Source: Anodontia alba (lineage: Eukaryota > Mollusca > Bivalvia > Lucinida > Lucinidae). From it: DNA of 64,000 nt. Of this stretch, positions 30,651-40,300 are shown one piece after another; position 1 is the stretch's first letter, and each line of letters opens with the position of its first letter. Below the pieces are notes generated by a model, which searched no databases, was not told the DNA's origin, and was given only the letters and a program-made list of their open reading frames with translations. The position numbers and the translations under genes were made by a program. Location of the stretch: positions 60,476,714 through 60,540,713 of the forward strand of contig OZ024835.1 in assembly GCA_964016985.1 (NCBI GenBank), in the 5' to 3' direction.

Positions 30651-31578
30651 CCATCCTCTGTACCTTCAGCGGAAGAAATAATTAATTTGGAAGGGCGTTC
30701 TAATCTCTAACGGTTTGAGAGAAGACAGAGCCCTTGCAAATTTCAGTCAGTCCTTGCAGTGGGGTCTAAATAGTCAATGAGGGATGACTTCTACAGCGAC
30801 TAATTTTGGGGATAGTCATCTGTTGGAACGCTGTTAGACGAGTGCCAACAACATATGTGCGCATTGACATTTTCACGATATAATAAGCAGGTTAAAAAAA
30901 AATTCTGAAAATCTCGCAAATAAAGAATGGTGGTGGAGGAGGGAGGGGGGGGGGAGGGGCGGGGGGCGGGGTTAACTTCCTATATGGAGCAGTTCAGGGA
31001 TCAGGAATGTGCCGCTGGAATAGGTATTCCTTTCAAGCCCTGAGATTATATGATAAGGTATCAATTTTAGCACCAAAGTATATCAATAGCCCCCTTTCTA
31101 AAGCAGCATTACATCAATAGCCCACTGACTTCCAATTTTGGCAGACAACTTACCTGACCACATACAGAATCAAAACAAGAGGCAAATGCGCATATGTTTT
31201 GCATTTAATTCCCATGTAAGTTGTCTGTTTTGGTTCAACTAGTGGTTTACTAATATTCTTGTATTATATGAATAGGATCTCCTTTTACATGCAAATTATA
31301 TGAAAAGGTATGTTTTGTCAGTCTGGAAATTATATGGATAGTGGGGTGTATTCAAAGTTACTGCGACACACCTCGCCCAAATTTTTTCCGAGTTACCCTC
31401 CCTCCAACCCCACCCCACCCCCACCAACCACATGCATCTACATACCCCATGTTTCGCTATATATTTTTTAGAGAATATATGGTTCGCATTATGTAGACTT
31501 GTTTACCCATTTTTACTGTCATTCAATCAATTCAGATTTTTAACGTAGCCGGGCAGTAACAGTCACATAGGTGCTACG
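30651..31578. other. Intronic sequence, no gene seen
   Basis: It includes a G-rich tract (30935-30972) and short repeated TATATGA(A/T)AAGGTAT pieces around 31048-31310. No exon with BMP similarity was recognised. Confidence 0.45.
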
Positions 31579-31860
31579 CATTACAAAAACACACCTATTC
31601 AAATATAGAGAAAATTTCACCTCCAAAAACTGAAATTTTTCAGATAAAAATACTCTGATATTTTTTTATATTTCTGCTCAAAACATAGATTGTGGGTACT
31701 CATTAGAACCGCCTCGGAGAGGCGGTTCTAACGAGTACCCACAATCTATGTTTTAAGCAGAAATAATAAAAATAATGTATACCCCTGTAAACCCCAGTTT
31801 TACTATATAAAAGTGGGGTCTAAGGGGGGGTCAAAATTATATAGGTATGTTTTCGTGATA
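31579..31860. mobile_element. Family A MITE, copy 10
   Basis: Left end CATTACAAAAACACACCTA and right end TAGGTATGTTTTCGTGATA. The central palindrome at about 31683-31751 is nearly perfect. It lies about 0.4 kb downstream of BMP exon 1. Confidence 0.9.
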
Positions 31861-31965
31861 GCCTCATTTTAACTGAAGACTCCTAGCTCCCACATTATGT
31901 ATTAGAAGAGTCAAATTTCGATATTATGCCTACGTATATTACTAGAGAAAAATGGCTAAATTATT

Positions 31966-32033
31966 TGCAAACAGTGGAAAACCTGATCATACGCCATATT
32001 CTGCGGCGTCTAACTGGTCCTTCACCATTTGCC
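31966..32033. repeat. Family C palindrome, degraded
   Basis: GCAAACAGTGGAAAACCTGATCATACGCC ... GGCGTCTAACTGGTCCTTCACCATTTGC. The arms are still alignable. Confidence 0.6.
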
Positions 32034-32149
32034 AATTAACTATTTAGGGTCTCCAGACTAAAATCAGTTATGTTAAACTTTAATTCCAATCTATGTTTAA
32101 CAACGTCGTTTAGACGTTGAAACGACTTTTTTTTCTGTTGGAATAACCC

Positions 32150-32240
32150 AGTTGATGGATGACGTTTATACAACGTCGCCTCAACGTCAAGATGTTGCAT
32201 CGACGTTGAGGCGACGGTGTATAAATGTCATGCGTCCATT
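32150..32240. mobile_element. Family E MITE next to the BMP exon 1 donor
   Basis: GATGACGTTTATACAACGTCGCCTCAACGTC and its partner GACGTTGAGGCGACGGTGTATAAATGTCATG form a hairpin around AAGATGTTGCATC. The outer CCCAGC.GG termini are degraded. Its edge is about 15-25 bp inside the intron from the GTAGGT donor at 32255. Confidence 0.75.
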
Positions 32241-32255
32241 AGAAAAAAAACCTAC

Positions 32256-32643
32256 CATGATTAACAAAGCTCGTTATGACGTCCGTTCCGTTGATATACT
32301 GCACTTCGGTCCCAAACGTCAGATTGACGTTAGTATGGAAAACGTCATCATCCGTAATGCCTAAGCCTTCGTCACTTTGTAAAGTATTGTATAAATTGAT
32401 CATAAATTTTGGAGCGGAACTTTCAAACCCGTGCTCTACAGGCTTTGGCTTTTGATGAAGCCCTAAAAGTGTCAAAATCTCTTGCTGCAGTTCGTCCCTT
32501 TTACGACCCGGTTTGTCTCCAACCAGTACTGTTTGGCCGAGGTCATTGTCAGCGTAAAATTCCGAACACAAACACCCACTAAACACGTTCAACAAGAATA
32601 CCAAGAGAGCTACGCATATCGACGTCCGTAACACGAGCGTCAT
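32256..32643 (-). CDS. BMP5-8-like growth factor, first coding exon
   Basis: This exon starts a secreted TGF-beta superfamily precursor. The ATG (32641-32643) has A at -3. The N-terminus has a signal peptide, with hydrophobic core ICVALLVFLLNVF and likely cleavage near GCLC-SEF. The prodomain start follows: LQQEILTLLGLHQKPKP, then SAPKFMINLYNTL. This is the BMP5/6/7/8 and 60A pattern (EILS.LGL..RPRP ... SAP.FMLDLYN). The exon ends in DVITSFVNH, as in the conserved D.VMSFVN. The donor is CATG|GTAGGT at 32256/32255, phase 1. Three N-x-T/S-type sequons are visible. The next exons lie toward lower coordinates. The BMP5-8 class is well supported; which paralogue is not. Confidence 0.92.
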
Positions 32644-32681
32644 TTTGTTTAATTTACACCAGGACTCTTGACGTCCGAGAT

Positions 32682-32690
32682 CTATATATC
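32682..32690 (-). promoter_or_regulatory. Possible TATA-like box upstream of the BMP start codon
   Basis: The minus strand reads GATATATAGA about 40-48 bp before the ATG. If used, the 5' leader would be very short, so it may equally be chance AT-rich sequence or lie inside a 5' UTR. Confidence 0.2.
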
Positions 32691-33257
32691 AGAAATCAAT
32701 CTCACAAAAGAGAAAAATGACAACTCCGAAAACTAAGAACGCTCACATTTTTAGTTGTAATAAGTTTGTCTGACTCATACAATAATCCAAATTACGCAAA
32801 ACACAAGAGATCCATTCGTTTCAAAGCGATCGCTCATGTAAATTATCCCGTGAAATTTATGCTGAATCGACCTCACCAAAGATTTTAAATAACAATTACT
32901 TTCAAATTCCCAAATCCACCTGTTTTATGAATCTCAGTTAACAGACATAAGACAGATCTGCACTACACATAATAGGCTAAGTGTATACACCGAATTCCAC
33001 AACATAAAAGCAATCATTGAGTACAATTTACACTGAGAGGTGCCTTCAGGGGGTTTACCTGTGCGGATTACCTGTAATTTCTTACTTCGGTTGTTTCCGT
33101 TCCGCTCCGTAATGTTAATCGACTACTCCCGTAAAAATCAGTTTACTCCGTAAAGACGTCTTATAAAATCGCTTCGACGATAAATAAAAATTAAACAACG
33201 TACGTACCTTATTAACCCTAAATATTCGGACGCCTAACCTTACCTGTATCTGCCCTA
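32691..33257. other. Upstream flank of the BMP gene, no repeat recognised
   Basis: This roughly 570-bp stretch has none of the repeat families seen elsewhere. It is the most likely place for 5' UTR or promoter sequence. No specific element can be named. Confidence 0.35.
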
Positions 33258-33612
33258 AAACAGGAGCGGATTCAGAGGAGGTTCGCGTGATTCAGTCGAA
33301 CCCCACTTTGACTAAAAAAATGATTATTATTATTCATTTATTGGGAATTTTTGGATAAATTTTGGGATACCGTATTTTTCCCTAGATAATCACATATGTT
33401 ACTGTTTAACATACACTTCTCTTCAAGTCTATTTTACAACCTGTGAATGTGAGTATAGTTGCTGAATGAGTGGCAAGCCGTGAGGTGTAGATCCTGATCA
33501 GACGCCGCGTTCTGCGCCGTCTGATCTGGGTCTACACTTGTTACTCACGCCTGCCTTTCTGAATACATAAGTACGGTAATTTGATTAAATCCAACTCCTT
33601 CAGAAATCATCC
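33258..33612 (+). mobile_element. Family K MITE, copy 3, interrupted near its right end
   Basis: Starts ACAGGAGCGGATTCAGAGGAGG. It contains GGGAATTTTTGGATAAATTTTGGGATACCG and the C-type palindrome (33486-33539). It is broken at AAATCATCC by a family A MITE; the terminus TAGATCCGCCCCTGCT reappears at 33892-33907. The MITE-plus-terminus unit was later amplified (33613-35470). Confidence 0.7.
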
Positions 33613-33890
33613 CATCACGAAAACATACCTATATAATTTCGACCCCCTTAAACCCCACTTTTATACAGTAAAACTGGGGTTTGCAGGGGTATACATTATT
33701 TTTCTTATTTCTGCTCAAAAACATAGATTGTGGGTATTCGTTAGAACCGCCTCGGCGAGGCGGTTATAACGAGTACCCACAATCTATGTTTTGAGCAGAA
33801 CTGTGAAAAATATTACAATTTTTATCTGAAAACTTTCAGTTTTTGGTGGTGAAATTTTCAATATATTTGAATAGGCGTGTTTTCGTAATG
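33613..33890. mobile_element. Family A MITE, array unit 1
   Basis: Full copy with CATCACGAAAACATACCTA and TAGGCGTGTTTTCGTAATG ends. It shares the substitutions GGTATTCG and GGTTATAACG in the palindrome with unit 2. Confidence 0.9.
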
Positions 33891-34004
33891 CTAGATCCGC
33901 CCCTGCTAAAATCGAATATGTCCACTTCACTGCCAAACTACTTTATGACTAACAAACAGTAAATACACTAATCAGACGTCTGATTGGAGTCTTTACCGAT
34001 TGCC

Positions 34005-34280
34005 ATCACGAAAACATACCTATATAATTTTGACCCCTTAAATCCCACTTTTATACAGTAAAACTGGGGTTTACAGGGGTATACATTAATTTTCTTATTT
34101 CTGCTCAAAAACATAGATTGTGGGTATTCGTTAGAACCGCCTCGGCGAGGCGGTTATAACGAGTACCCACAATCTATGTTTTGAGCAGAACTGTGAAAAA
34201 TATTACACTTTTTATCTGAAAACTTTCAGTTTTTGGTGGTGAAATTTTCAATATATTTGAATAGGCGTGTTTTCGTAATG
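34005..34280. mobile_element. Family A MITE, array unit 2
   Basis: Nearly identical to unit 1, including the asymmetric palindrome arm GGTTATAACG. Confidence 0.9.
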
Positions 34281-34393
34281 CTAGATCCGCCCCTGCTAAA
34301 ACCGAATATGTCCACTTCACTGCCAAACTACTTTATGACTAACAAACAGTAAATACACTAATCGGACGTCTGATTGGAGTCTTTACCGTTTGC

Positions 34394-34671
34394 CATCACG
34401 AAAACATACCTATATAATTTCGACCCGCTTAAACCCCACTTTTATACAGTAAAACTGGGGTTTACAGGTGTATACATTATTTTACTTATTTCTGCTCAAA
34501 AACATAGATTGTGGGTATTCGTTAGAACCGCCTCGGCGAGGCGGTTCTAACGAGTACCCACAATCTATGTTTTGAGCAGAACTGTGAAAAATATTACAAT
34601 TTTTATCTGAAAACTTTCAGTTTTTGGTGGTGAAATTTTCAATATATTTGAATAGGCGTGTTTTCATAATG
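34394..34671. mobile_element. Family A MITE, array unit 3
   Basis: Same as units 1-2 apart from a perfect GGTTCTAACG arm and TTTTCATAATG at the terminus. Confidence 0.9.
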
Positions 34672-34784
34672 CTAGATCCGCCCCTGCTAAAATCGAATAT
34701 GTCCACTTCACTGCCAAACTACTTTATGACTAACAAACAGTAAATACACTAATCAGACGTCTGATTGGAGTCTTTACCGTTTGC

Positions 34785-35063
34785 CATCACGAAAACATAC
34801 CTATATAATTTTGACCCCCTTAAACCCCACTTTTATATAGTAAAACTGGGGTTTACAGGGGTATACATTATTTTTCTTATTTCTGCTCAAAAACATAGAT
34901 TGTGCGTACTCGTTAGAACCGCCTCGGCGAGGCGGTTCTAACGAGTACCCACGATCTATGTTTTGAGCAGAAATGTGAAAAAAATATCAGTTTTTTATCT
35001 GAAAATTTTCAGTTTTTGGAGGTGAAATTTTCTATATATTTGAATAGGCGTGTTTTCGTAATG
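34785..35063. mobile_element. Family A MITE, array unit 4
   Basis: Most diverged unit: TATATAGTAAAAC, GTGCGTACTCG and a CAATCT-to-CGATCT change. Its spacer reads CTAGAGCCGCCCC. Confidence 0.9.
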
Positions 35064-35135
35064 CTAGAGCCGCCCCTGCTAAAATCGAATATGTCCACTT
35101 CACTGCCAAACTGCTTTATGAGTAACAAACAGTAA

Positions 35136-35424
35136 CATTACGAAAACTCACCTATATAAATATATTGAAAATTTCACCACCAAAAACTGAAAGTTTTCAG
35201 ATAAAAATTCTGATATCAATCATATTTCTGCTCAAAACATAGATTGTGGGTACTCGCTAGAACCGCCTCGCCGAGGCCTCGCCGAGGCGGTTCTAACGAG
35301 TACCCACAATCTATGTTTTTTAGCAGAAATAAGAAAAATAATGTATACCCCTGTAAACCCCAGTTTTACTATATAAAAGTGGGGTTTAAGGGGGTCAAAA
35401 TTATATAGGCATGTTTTCGTGATG
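35136..35424. mobile_element. Family A MITE, inserted in the array spacer, opposite orientation
   Basis: CATTACGAAAACTCACCTA to TAGGCATGTTTTCGTGATG. The palindrome centre has a duplicated GCCGAGGCCTC. It splits the spacer exactly between CAGTAA and ATACAC. The uninserted spacer in units 1-3 reads CAGTAAATACAC, so no base was duplicated or lost. Confidence 0.92.
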
Positions 35425-35585
35425 ATACACTAATCAGACGTCTGATTGGAGTCTTTACCATTTGCACTGCCTGTCTGTCCAAATACTTAAAGTAAATAAC
35501 GCCCAAACTCAATTCTCTTAATTGCTTTAATTAGTTTATTACATGAATAAAATTGGGACAAATTTTAATCATTTTAACACAAAAT

Positions 35586-35710
35586 TTCTATGGGCGAATT
35601 TCAGCATACGACAAATTGATATATTTTTTACCAGAAAATAGGATTTGACGTTTCATGTAAACTGTCTTCAAAGGAGAAAAATGAGAAAACTATCTTAGTA
35701 TGTCGTCTGC

Positions 35711-35745
<35 letters not shown>
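35586..35745. repeat. Family J foldback MITE, copy 4, with poly-T
   Basis: GGGCGAATTTCAGCATACGACAAATTG at the left and GTATGTCGTCTGCTGATTT at the right, ended by a poly-T run (35716-35743). The middle keeps CCAGAAAATAGGATTTGACGTTTCATG. Confidence 0.6.
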
Positions 35746-35746
<1 letters not shown>

Positions 35747-35774
35747 CTCGACTTACCTAAAACCTTCTCTTTCC

Positions 35775-35796
35775 AGGGGCGGATCCAGGATGGTCT

Positions 35797-35830
<34 letters not shown>

Positions 35831-36137
35831 CGATTTTATCAAATTACTGTAATTACTCTGAGTATTCGGAAAGGTAGGCCTCAGCAAACAGTGTAGACGC
35901 AGATCAGACGCCGAGCAACACGTCATCCAGCAATTTAAAACACATTCATAGGTAGCGAAAACGGAATTGTTGTAGATAAGTATACGGAAAAAAGTAAGGG
36001 GCGGAATATTAAGGATAAATACGGTATCCCAAATTTACCCCAAAATTTCCCATGAAAATGAAACTCTGAGTCAAAAAGGGTGGGGATCAGGTTCGACTGA
36101 ACCCCGACGAACGCCCTCTAAATCCGCTTCTGGAGCG
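35775..36137 (-). mobile_element. Family K MITE, copy 4, with (GA)n expansion
   Basis: CAGGGGCGGATCCAGGATGG to TAAATCCGCTTCTGGAG in inverse orientation to the other copies. It holds a partial C palindrome (about 35886-35915), GGATAAATACGGTATCCCAAATTTACCCC, and a (GA)n run at 35800-35827. Confidence 0.7.
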
Positions 36138-36227
36138 TTAAGAGGAATTCATAAACTCTCAGATGCATCTATGTTTAAAATAATTTTTGCCCATTAGAGC
36201 AAACTCCTATTCAGATGGGTATTAGTG

Positions 36228-36229
<2 letters not shown>

Positions 36230-36263
<34 letters not shown>
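36230..36263. repeat. poly-A tract
   Basis: Homopolymer A, about 33 bases. Confidence 0.9.
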
Positions 36264-36265
<2 letters not shown>

Positions 36266-36419
36266 AGGAAATAACAAAAGATATCAATCCTTTACAAAAC
36301 TGAGGAAAAGCTATCACTTTACTCATTCCTCTTCTATAACAGTGAATCTAGATTCCATAAAATATGGATGGTCACGGATGTAGAAATAGCATGTTACCCT
36401 TACAAAATGGGACGCGTGT

Positions 36420-36840
36420 GATTTGCATATGGGCCGCGCCACGCGGAAATGTGTCTTTCAGCATGCGCAAAATGTACAGATTCAGATTCATCCGAACCAT
36501 GCGCGAAGTCATATCCGGGCACTTGCTCTGCATTCATACATTCTGTAGAATCCAATGATTCTGTTTAGCGGACAGCGAAGGCACTGATCAGTACGCGAAT
36601 GCGCAGTCTGATCTGGGAATTTGCTGTTCGCATATGCCCGAAGACACGTTTTCTCATGTCGTAGACCATATCAAAATTGTCTACGCCCATGACAATTTTA
36701 GAGTTTGCCGCTGCTCCGGAAACACTTAATGAAAGGTCATGGACTGGTGTAACGCTATTTTTCATTGACTGCTCAACTTTATGACCAAGTATTAGCTTTC
36801 ATGAAAACTTTATCTACGCTTTCCGTAGACCAAGTATTTT
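36420..36840. repeat. Families D and L repeat block
   Basis: A D-type hairpin (CAGCGAAGGCACTGATCAG ... CTGATCTGGGAATTTGCTG, about 36572-36625) is followed by a block shared with 63330-63520: TTAGAGTTTGCC.CTGCTC.G, ATGAAAGGTCATG.ACTGGT, ACCAAGTATTAG.TTTC, ending with GTAGACCAAG. The block is about 200 bp. Its ends are unclear. Confidence 0.55.
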
Positions 36841-36877
36841 ATGAACGTTAATACGTGTAATAATTATAATATTACAC

Positions 36878-37187
36878 GTTTGTTTGTGTGGAGGTTTTAC
36901 GGTTCAGTCAGCCCAGTGGGGTCATGTCGAGCGCGGTCAGTTTACCTAATCGCATTTTGTACTGGACATATAGGCTTAGTCCTCAAAGTGGTTAACCAGT
37001 GTTGTGCACATTCTTTCGCCAGAAGCTGACAACTGCCCTTTTTGAATTAGCGGAAGGGAGAGAATGACCGTTGAAAATATTTCATGATCAAATCTCCACG
37101 AAAGAATGTTGCCGACCGGGCGGGCGTCGAACCCGCAGCCTCCTGATCACGCGTCGGACGCGCATTGCACTGAGCCACCGAGGCCGG
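36878..37187 (-). mobile_element. tRNA-derived SINE, full length
   Basis: Same family as 6940-7245. The B-box region on the minus strand reads GGTTCGACGCC and the A-box is TGGCTCAGTGC. Flanks share an imperfect AATATT.(T)AC, so the target duplication has eroded. Confidence 0.85.
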
Positions 37188-37189
37188 AA

Positions 37190-38640
37190 ATATTCTACTA
37201 TGATGATGACGTTTTTAGCACATTTTCAAATGCCCACAAGGTGTCCATGCAGCTGAATCTCATTCCGCAGTGTAGAGGCAAGGGTGAAGAGCTATACATG
37301 CCAACATTCTTACCCGCGAACATTATGTCTGCTTTTAAACCATTTTTCCTTAGAAGGGTCGCGGGTTTTGAAAAATGCAGCCAAAATAAGGATAGGGTTG
37401 GATATTTACCTCTGGAATCCAACTTAAGCTACTGATCAAACACAGCTTACTTGAAAACGAAAGTAAATATGTTATTCTTCACAATCAAGTACTGCCATTT
37501 TTTTACTCTCACGAAAGGTCATGGCGCAGGGGTCATGGTGGGAAAATGTATGCGCATGGAGATTTTTTTTTTCCGATTTGATCCCGCATTTTTTCCTCCT
37601 CCCCCCCTCCCCCCCCACCGCCCTCCCCCCCCCCCCCCCCTCTCTTTCCCTAAAGATCCAGTCATAAATGAAGTTGTTACTTATTGCACAACATTTTCCC
37701 ATTATAAGTCTATGAGATTATTTTCTTTACTCAAAGGCAAATGATTCCAAATGGAATAGTAAAGTCTGGCCCAAAGTCGAATGTTTACAAGATTTTATGG
37801 CTTCAAAATTACCTGCAAGTATAATAAAGAGCCGAAGCTGTTACTGATCGCGCAACCTTAAATAAGACTATGACAAGCATTTGGTTGCCATGGAAACAAG
37901 AGTTTTGATCCGATCTGCCACTAAACATTATACAGCTTTTTCCTCCACCCCAATCATCGTACAAAGATCGTACAAAGAGCAGCCAACAGGCCTCGGAGAT
38001 GTTCCAAGGTGTGGACGGATGATAAAAAAGGGCTGAAAAAAAGAAAGAAAGAAAAAAAAAAAAAAAAAACAAGAACAAAATAACACAACACAAGACTTAA
38101 AACAAATCGCCCCGTAAAATAAACCACAAAGCAACAAATAGTAAGACTAAGCCTCTTGTGTAAGTAAATAATACATACGGTAACCAGTCTGTAATGTTCT
38201 CCTTTTTAAATGGTCATCATTTGTCCCTTTTTTAAGTCTGGCCCTCAGGGACCGCCAGAATTTTTACGCCCTTCGGAAATGCGAGGTAATGGAATGTGAC
38301 CTCTGAGATTTTTGTTATGAATGTCTGTTTTATGAAAACCTACTAACAGCCAGCCATTCTTATTAATCTATAGGACTCATTTCCCAGCACAAACAATCAA
38401 ACCTGGTAGTAAGTAATTCTTACTTGATAACCCCAGCAAATAGAAAGTGGATTTATACAGAAGTAATTAAAACCCTAAAAGGGAAATTGATCCATCAAAG
38501 GTGAACTACCATTTTATCAATTATTATTCATTAGATGCAGCCTTCCAAAACAATCCATGGTTTTATACTTGTATATGGCCTCAGGAACAGGGTGATTAAA
38601 AGCCCGTTGCGGGCAAGCGTCCCCCGACGTCATGGCTTTG
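37190..38640. other. No gene seen; homopolymer-rich
   Basis: A C/T-rich tract (37585-37650) and an A/G-rich tract (38030-38070) dominate. Open frames here are low-complexity. Nothing else recognisable. Confidence 0.45.
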
Positions 38641-38649
38641 TAAGTAAAC

Positions 38650-38983
38650 GGTTATGAGTTTTAAGTCTGTATGATTGAAAACCCTAAAGCACAAGCACAT
38701 CTTCAGACTATGTAGAACAAATATACTATAGTTTCAAAATGATCAAATTCTAAGAGGAGTTGCGGCTACAAGGTATCTATACCAATGCTAATTGGATCTG
38801 GAAAAAACAAAGTCAAAAAAGTGGAAAACGTTGATACAAAATACTGGGAGGATAACTCCAAAACCACAAGCACATCTTTAGACCATACAAAAAGTATGCA
38901 TGGTTAAAAAATGATGGGAGGACAACTGTAGGATAAGTTGCGCCCACAAGGTATCATTCTTATACTAATCATCTGATCCGAAG

Positions 38984-39015
<32 letters not shown>

Positions 39016-40300
39016 GTCGAAAAAGTGAAAAGAAAAGATAAAAAATGATGGGAGGATAACCCCAATAGCACATGTACATCTTCAGACCATGACAAAAAAA
39101 TTTGGTATAAAACTGTTTGAGAAGTTTCGCCCAAACGCTACACTTGTCATCGTGTCACAACTAAATACAACTAAACAGGTAATGGCCGGATAACACGTCG
39201 AAAAAGTGAAAAAAAAATAAAAATAAAAAATGATGGGCGGATAACCCCAATAGCACACGCACATCTTCAGACCATGACAAAAAAATTTGGTATAAAACTG
39301 TGTGAGCAGTTTCGCAAACGCTACCATTGTCTTCGTGTCACAACTAAAAACAACTAAACAGGTAATGGCAGGATAACCCCAAAAGCATATGCATATCTTC
39401 AAACCATGCAGAACAAGTATGCATAGTTTCCATGTGATAAGTGTAAAGGTCTAGGAGGAGTTGTGGCCTCAAGATATCTGTTCTAATACTAAGAATACTA
39501 ATAAATAATAAATAGAATACTAATACTAAGTCGAAAAAGTAGGAAAAGTAAAAAAAAAAATGTCGTATGATTACCCCAAAACCGCACGCACAGCTTCAGA
39601 CTATGAAGAACAAGTATAGTTTCAAAATGATCAGTGGAAAACAGTAGGAGGAGTTGCGCCCACAAGGTATCCATTCTGATAGTAATCGAACCCGGAAAAA
39701 ACTAAACCGACAAAGTAGTAAAATTTGGTAAAAATAATCGAGGATAACCCCAAACCCACATGTAATTCTACCGACCACGTCGAGTAAGTATGCACTGTTT
39801 CAGAATTACTGGTGGAAAACTGTAGGAAGAGTTGCGCCCACAAGGTATCTATTCTAATCGTAACAGAACCGTAAAACACTAAGTCGAAAAAGTAGAAAAA
39901 CTGGATAAAAAATAATGGGAGGATAGCCCCCAAACCACACGCACATCTACAGACACGTGTAGAACAAGTATGCATAGTTTCTAAAATGATCCGTGGAAAA
40001 CTCTAGCAGGAGTTGCGCCACAAGGTATTTATTCTAATAGTAACCAGACCTGGAAAACAAATAAGTCGAAAAAGAGGAAAGAGTTAATAAAAATAATGAG
40101 AGGATAACCCCATAACCCAATGAACATCTTCAGACCTTGACAAAACACCTGCAAAGTTTAAAAAAGATCAATGAAAAACTGTAAGGAGTCTCATCCACAA
40201 GCTACCCATCTGAGTGTGTTCACGAACGGATGTAATCTCGGACGGACGGATGGACAGACGTATAATCAGACGGACGGACAAGCCCATTTTAAAAGTCTCC
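38650..40300 (+). mobile_element. Tandem-core element, ~150-190 bp units, ACGG tail (pearl-like)
   Basis: About nine degenerate units. Each contains GGATAACCCCAAAACCACA.GCACATCTTCAGACCATG, then AACAAGTATGCATAGTTTC.AAATGAT, then GTAGGAGGAGTTGCGCCCACAAGGTATC.ATTCTAATA. The last unit leads into CGGACGGACGGATGGACAGACG...AGACGGACGGACAAGCCC. Tandem core plus ACGG microsatellite is the layout of bivalve pearl-type elements, thought to be non-autonomous Helentron-like. The family link is inferred from layout. Confidence 0.7.

Larger units (their letters stand above)
33613..35470. repeat. Tandem array: four MITE-plus-spacer units of ~390 bp
   Basis: Unit starts at 33613, 34005, 34394 and 34785 each carry a family A MITE (about 278 bp) followed by a spacer of about 113 bp. 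The spacer runs CTAGATCCGCCCCTGCTAAAATCG ... AACAAACAGTAAATACACTAATCAGACGTCTGATTGG...TTTGC. The last spacer is interrupted by a fifth MITE in opposite orientation at 35136-35424. Units are nearly identical, so amplification was recent. Confidence 0.92.

Noticed and set aside
33613..35470. CRISPR-like regular spacing of repeats
   Set aside because: The repeats are 278-bp transposons with 113-bp identical spacers in a eukaryotic genome, so this is a tandem duplication.
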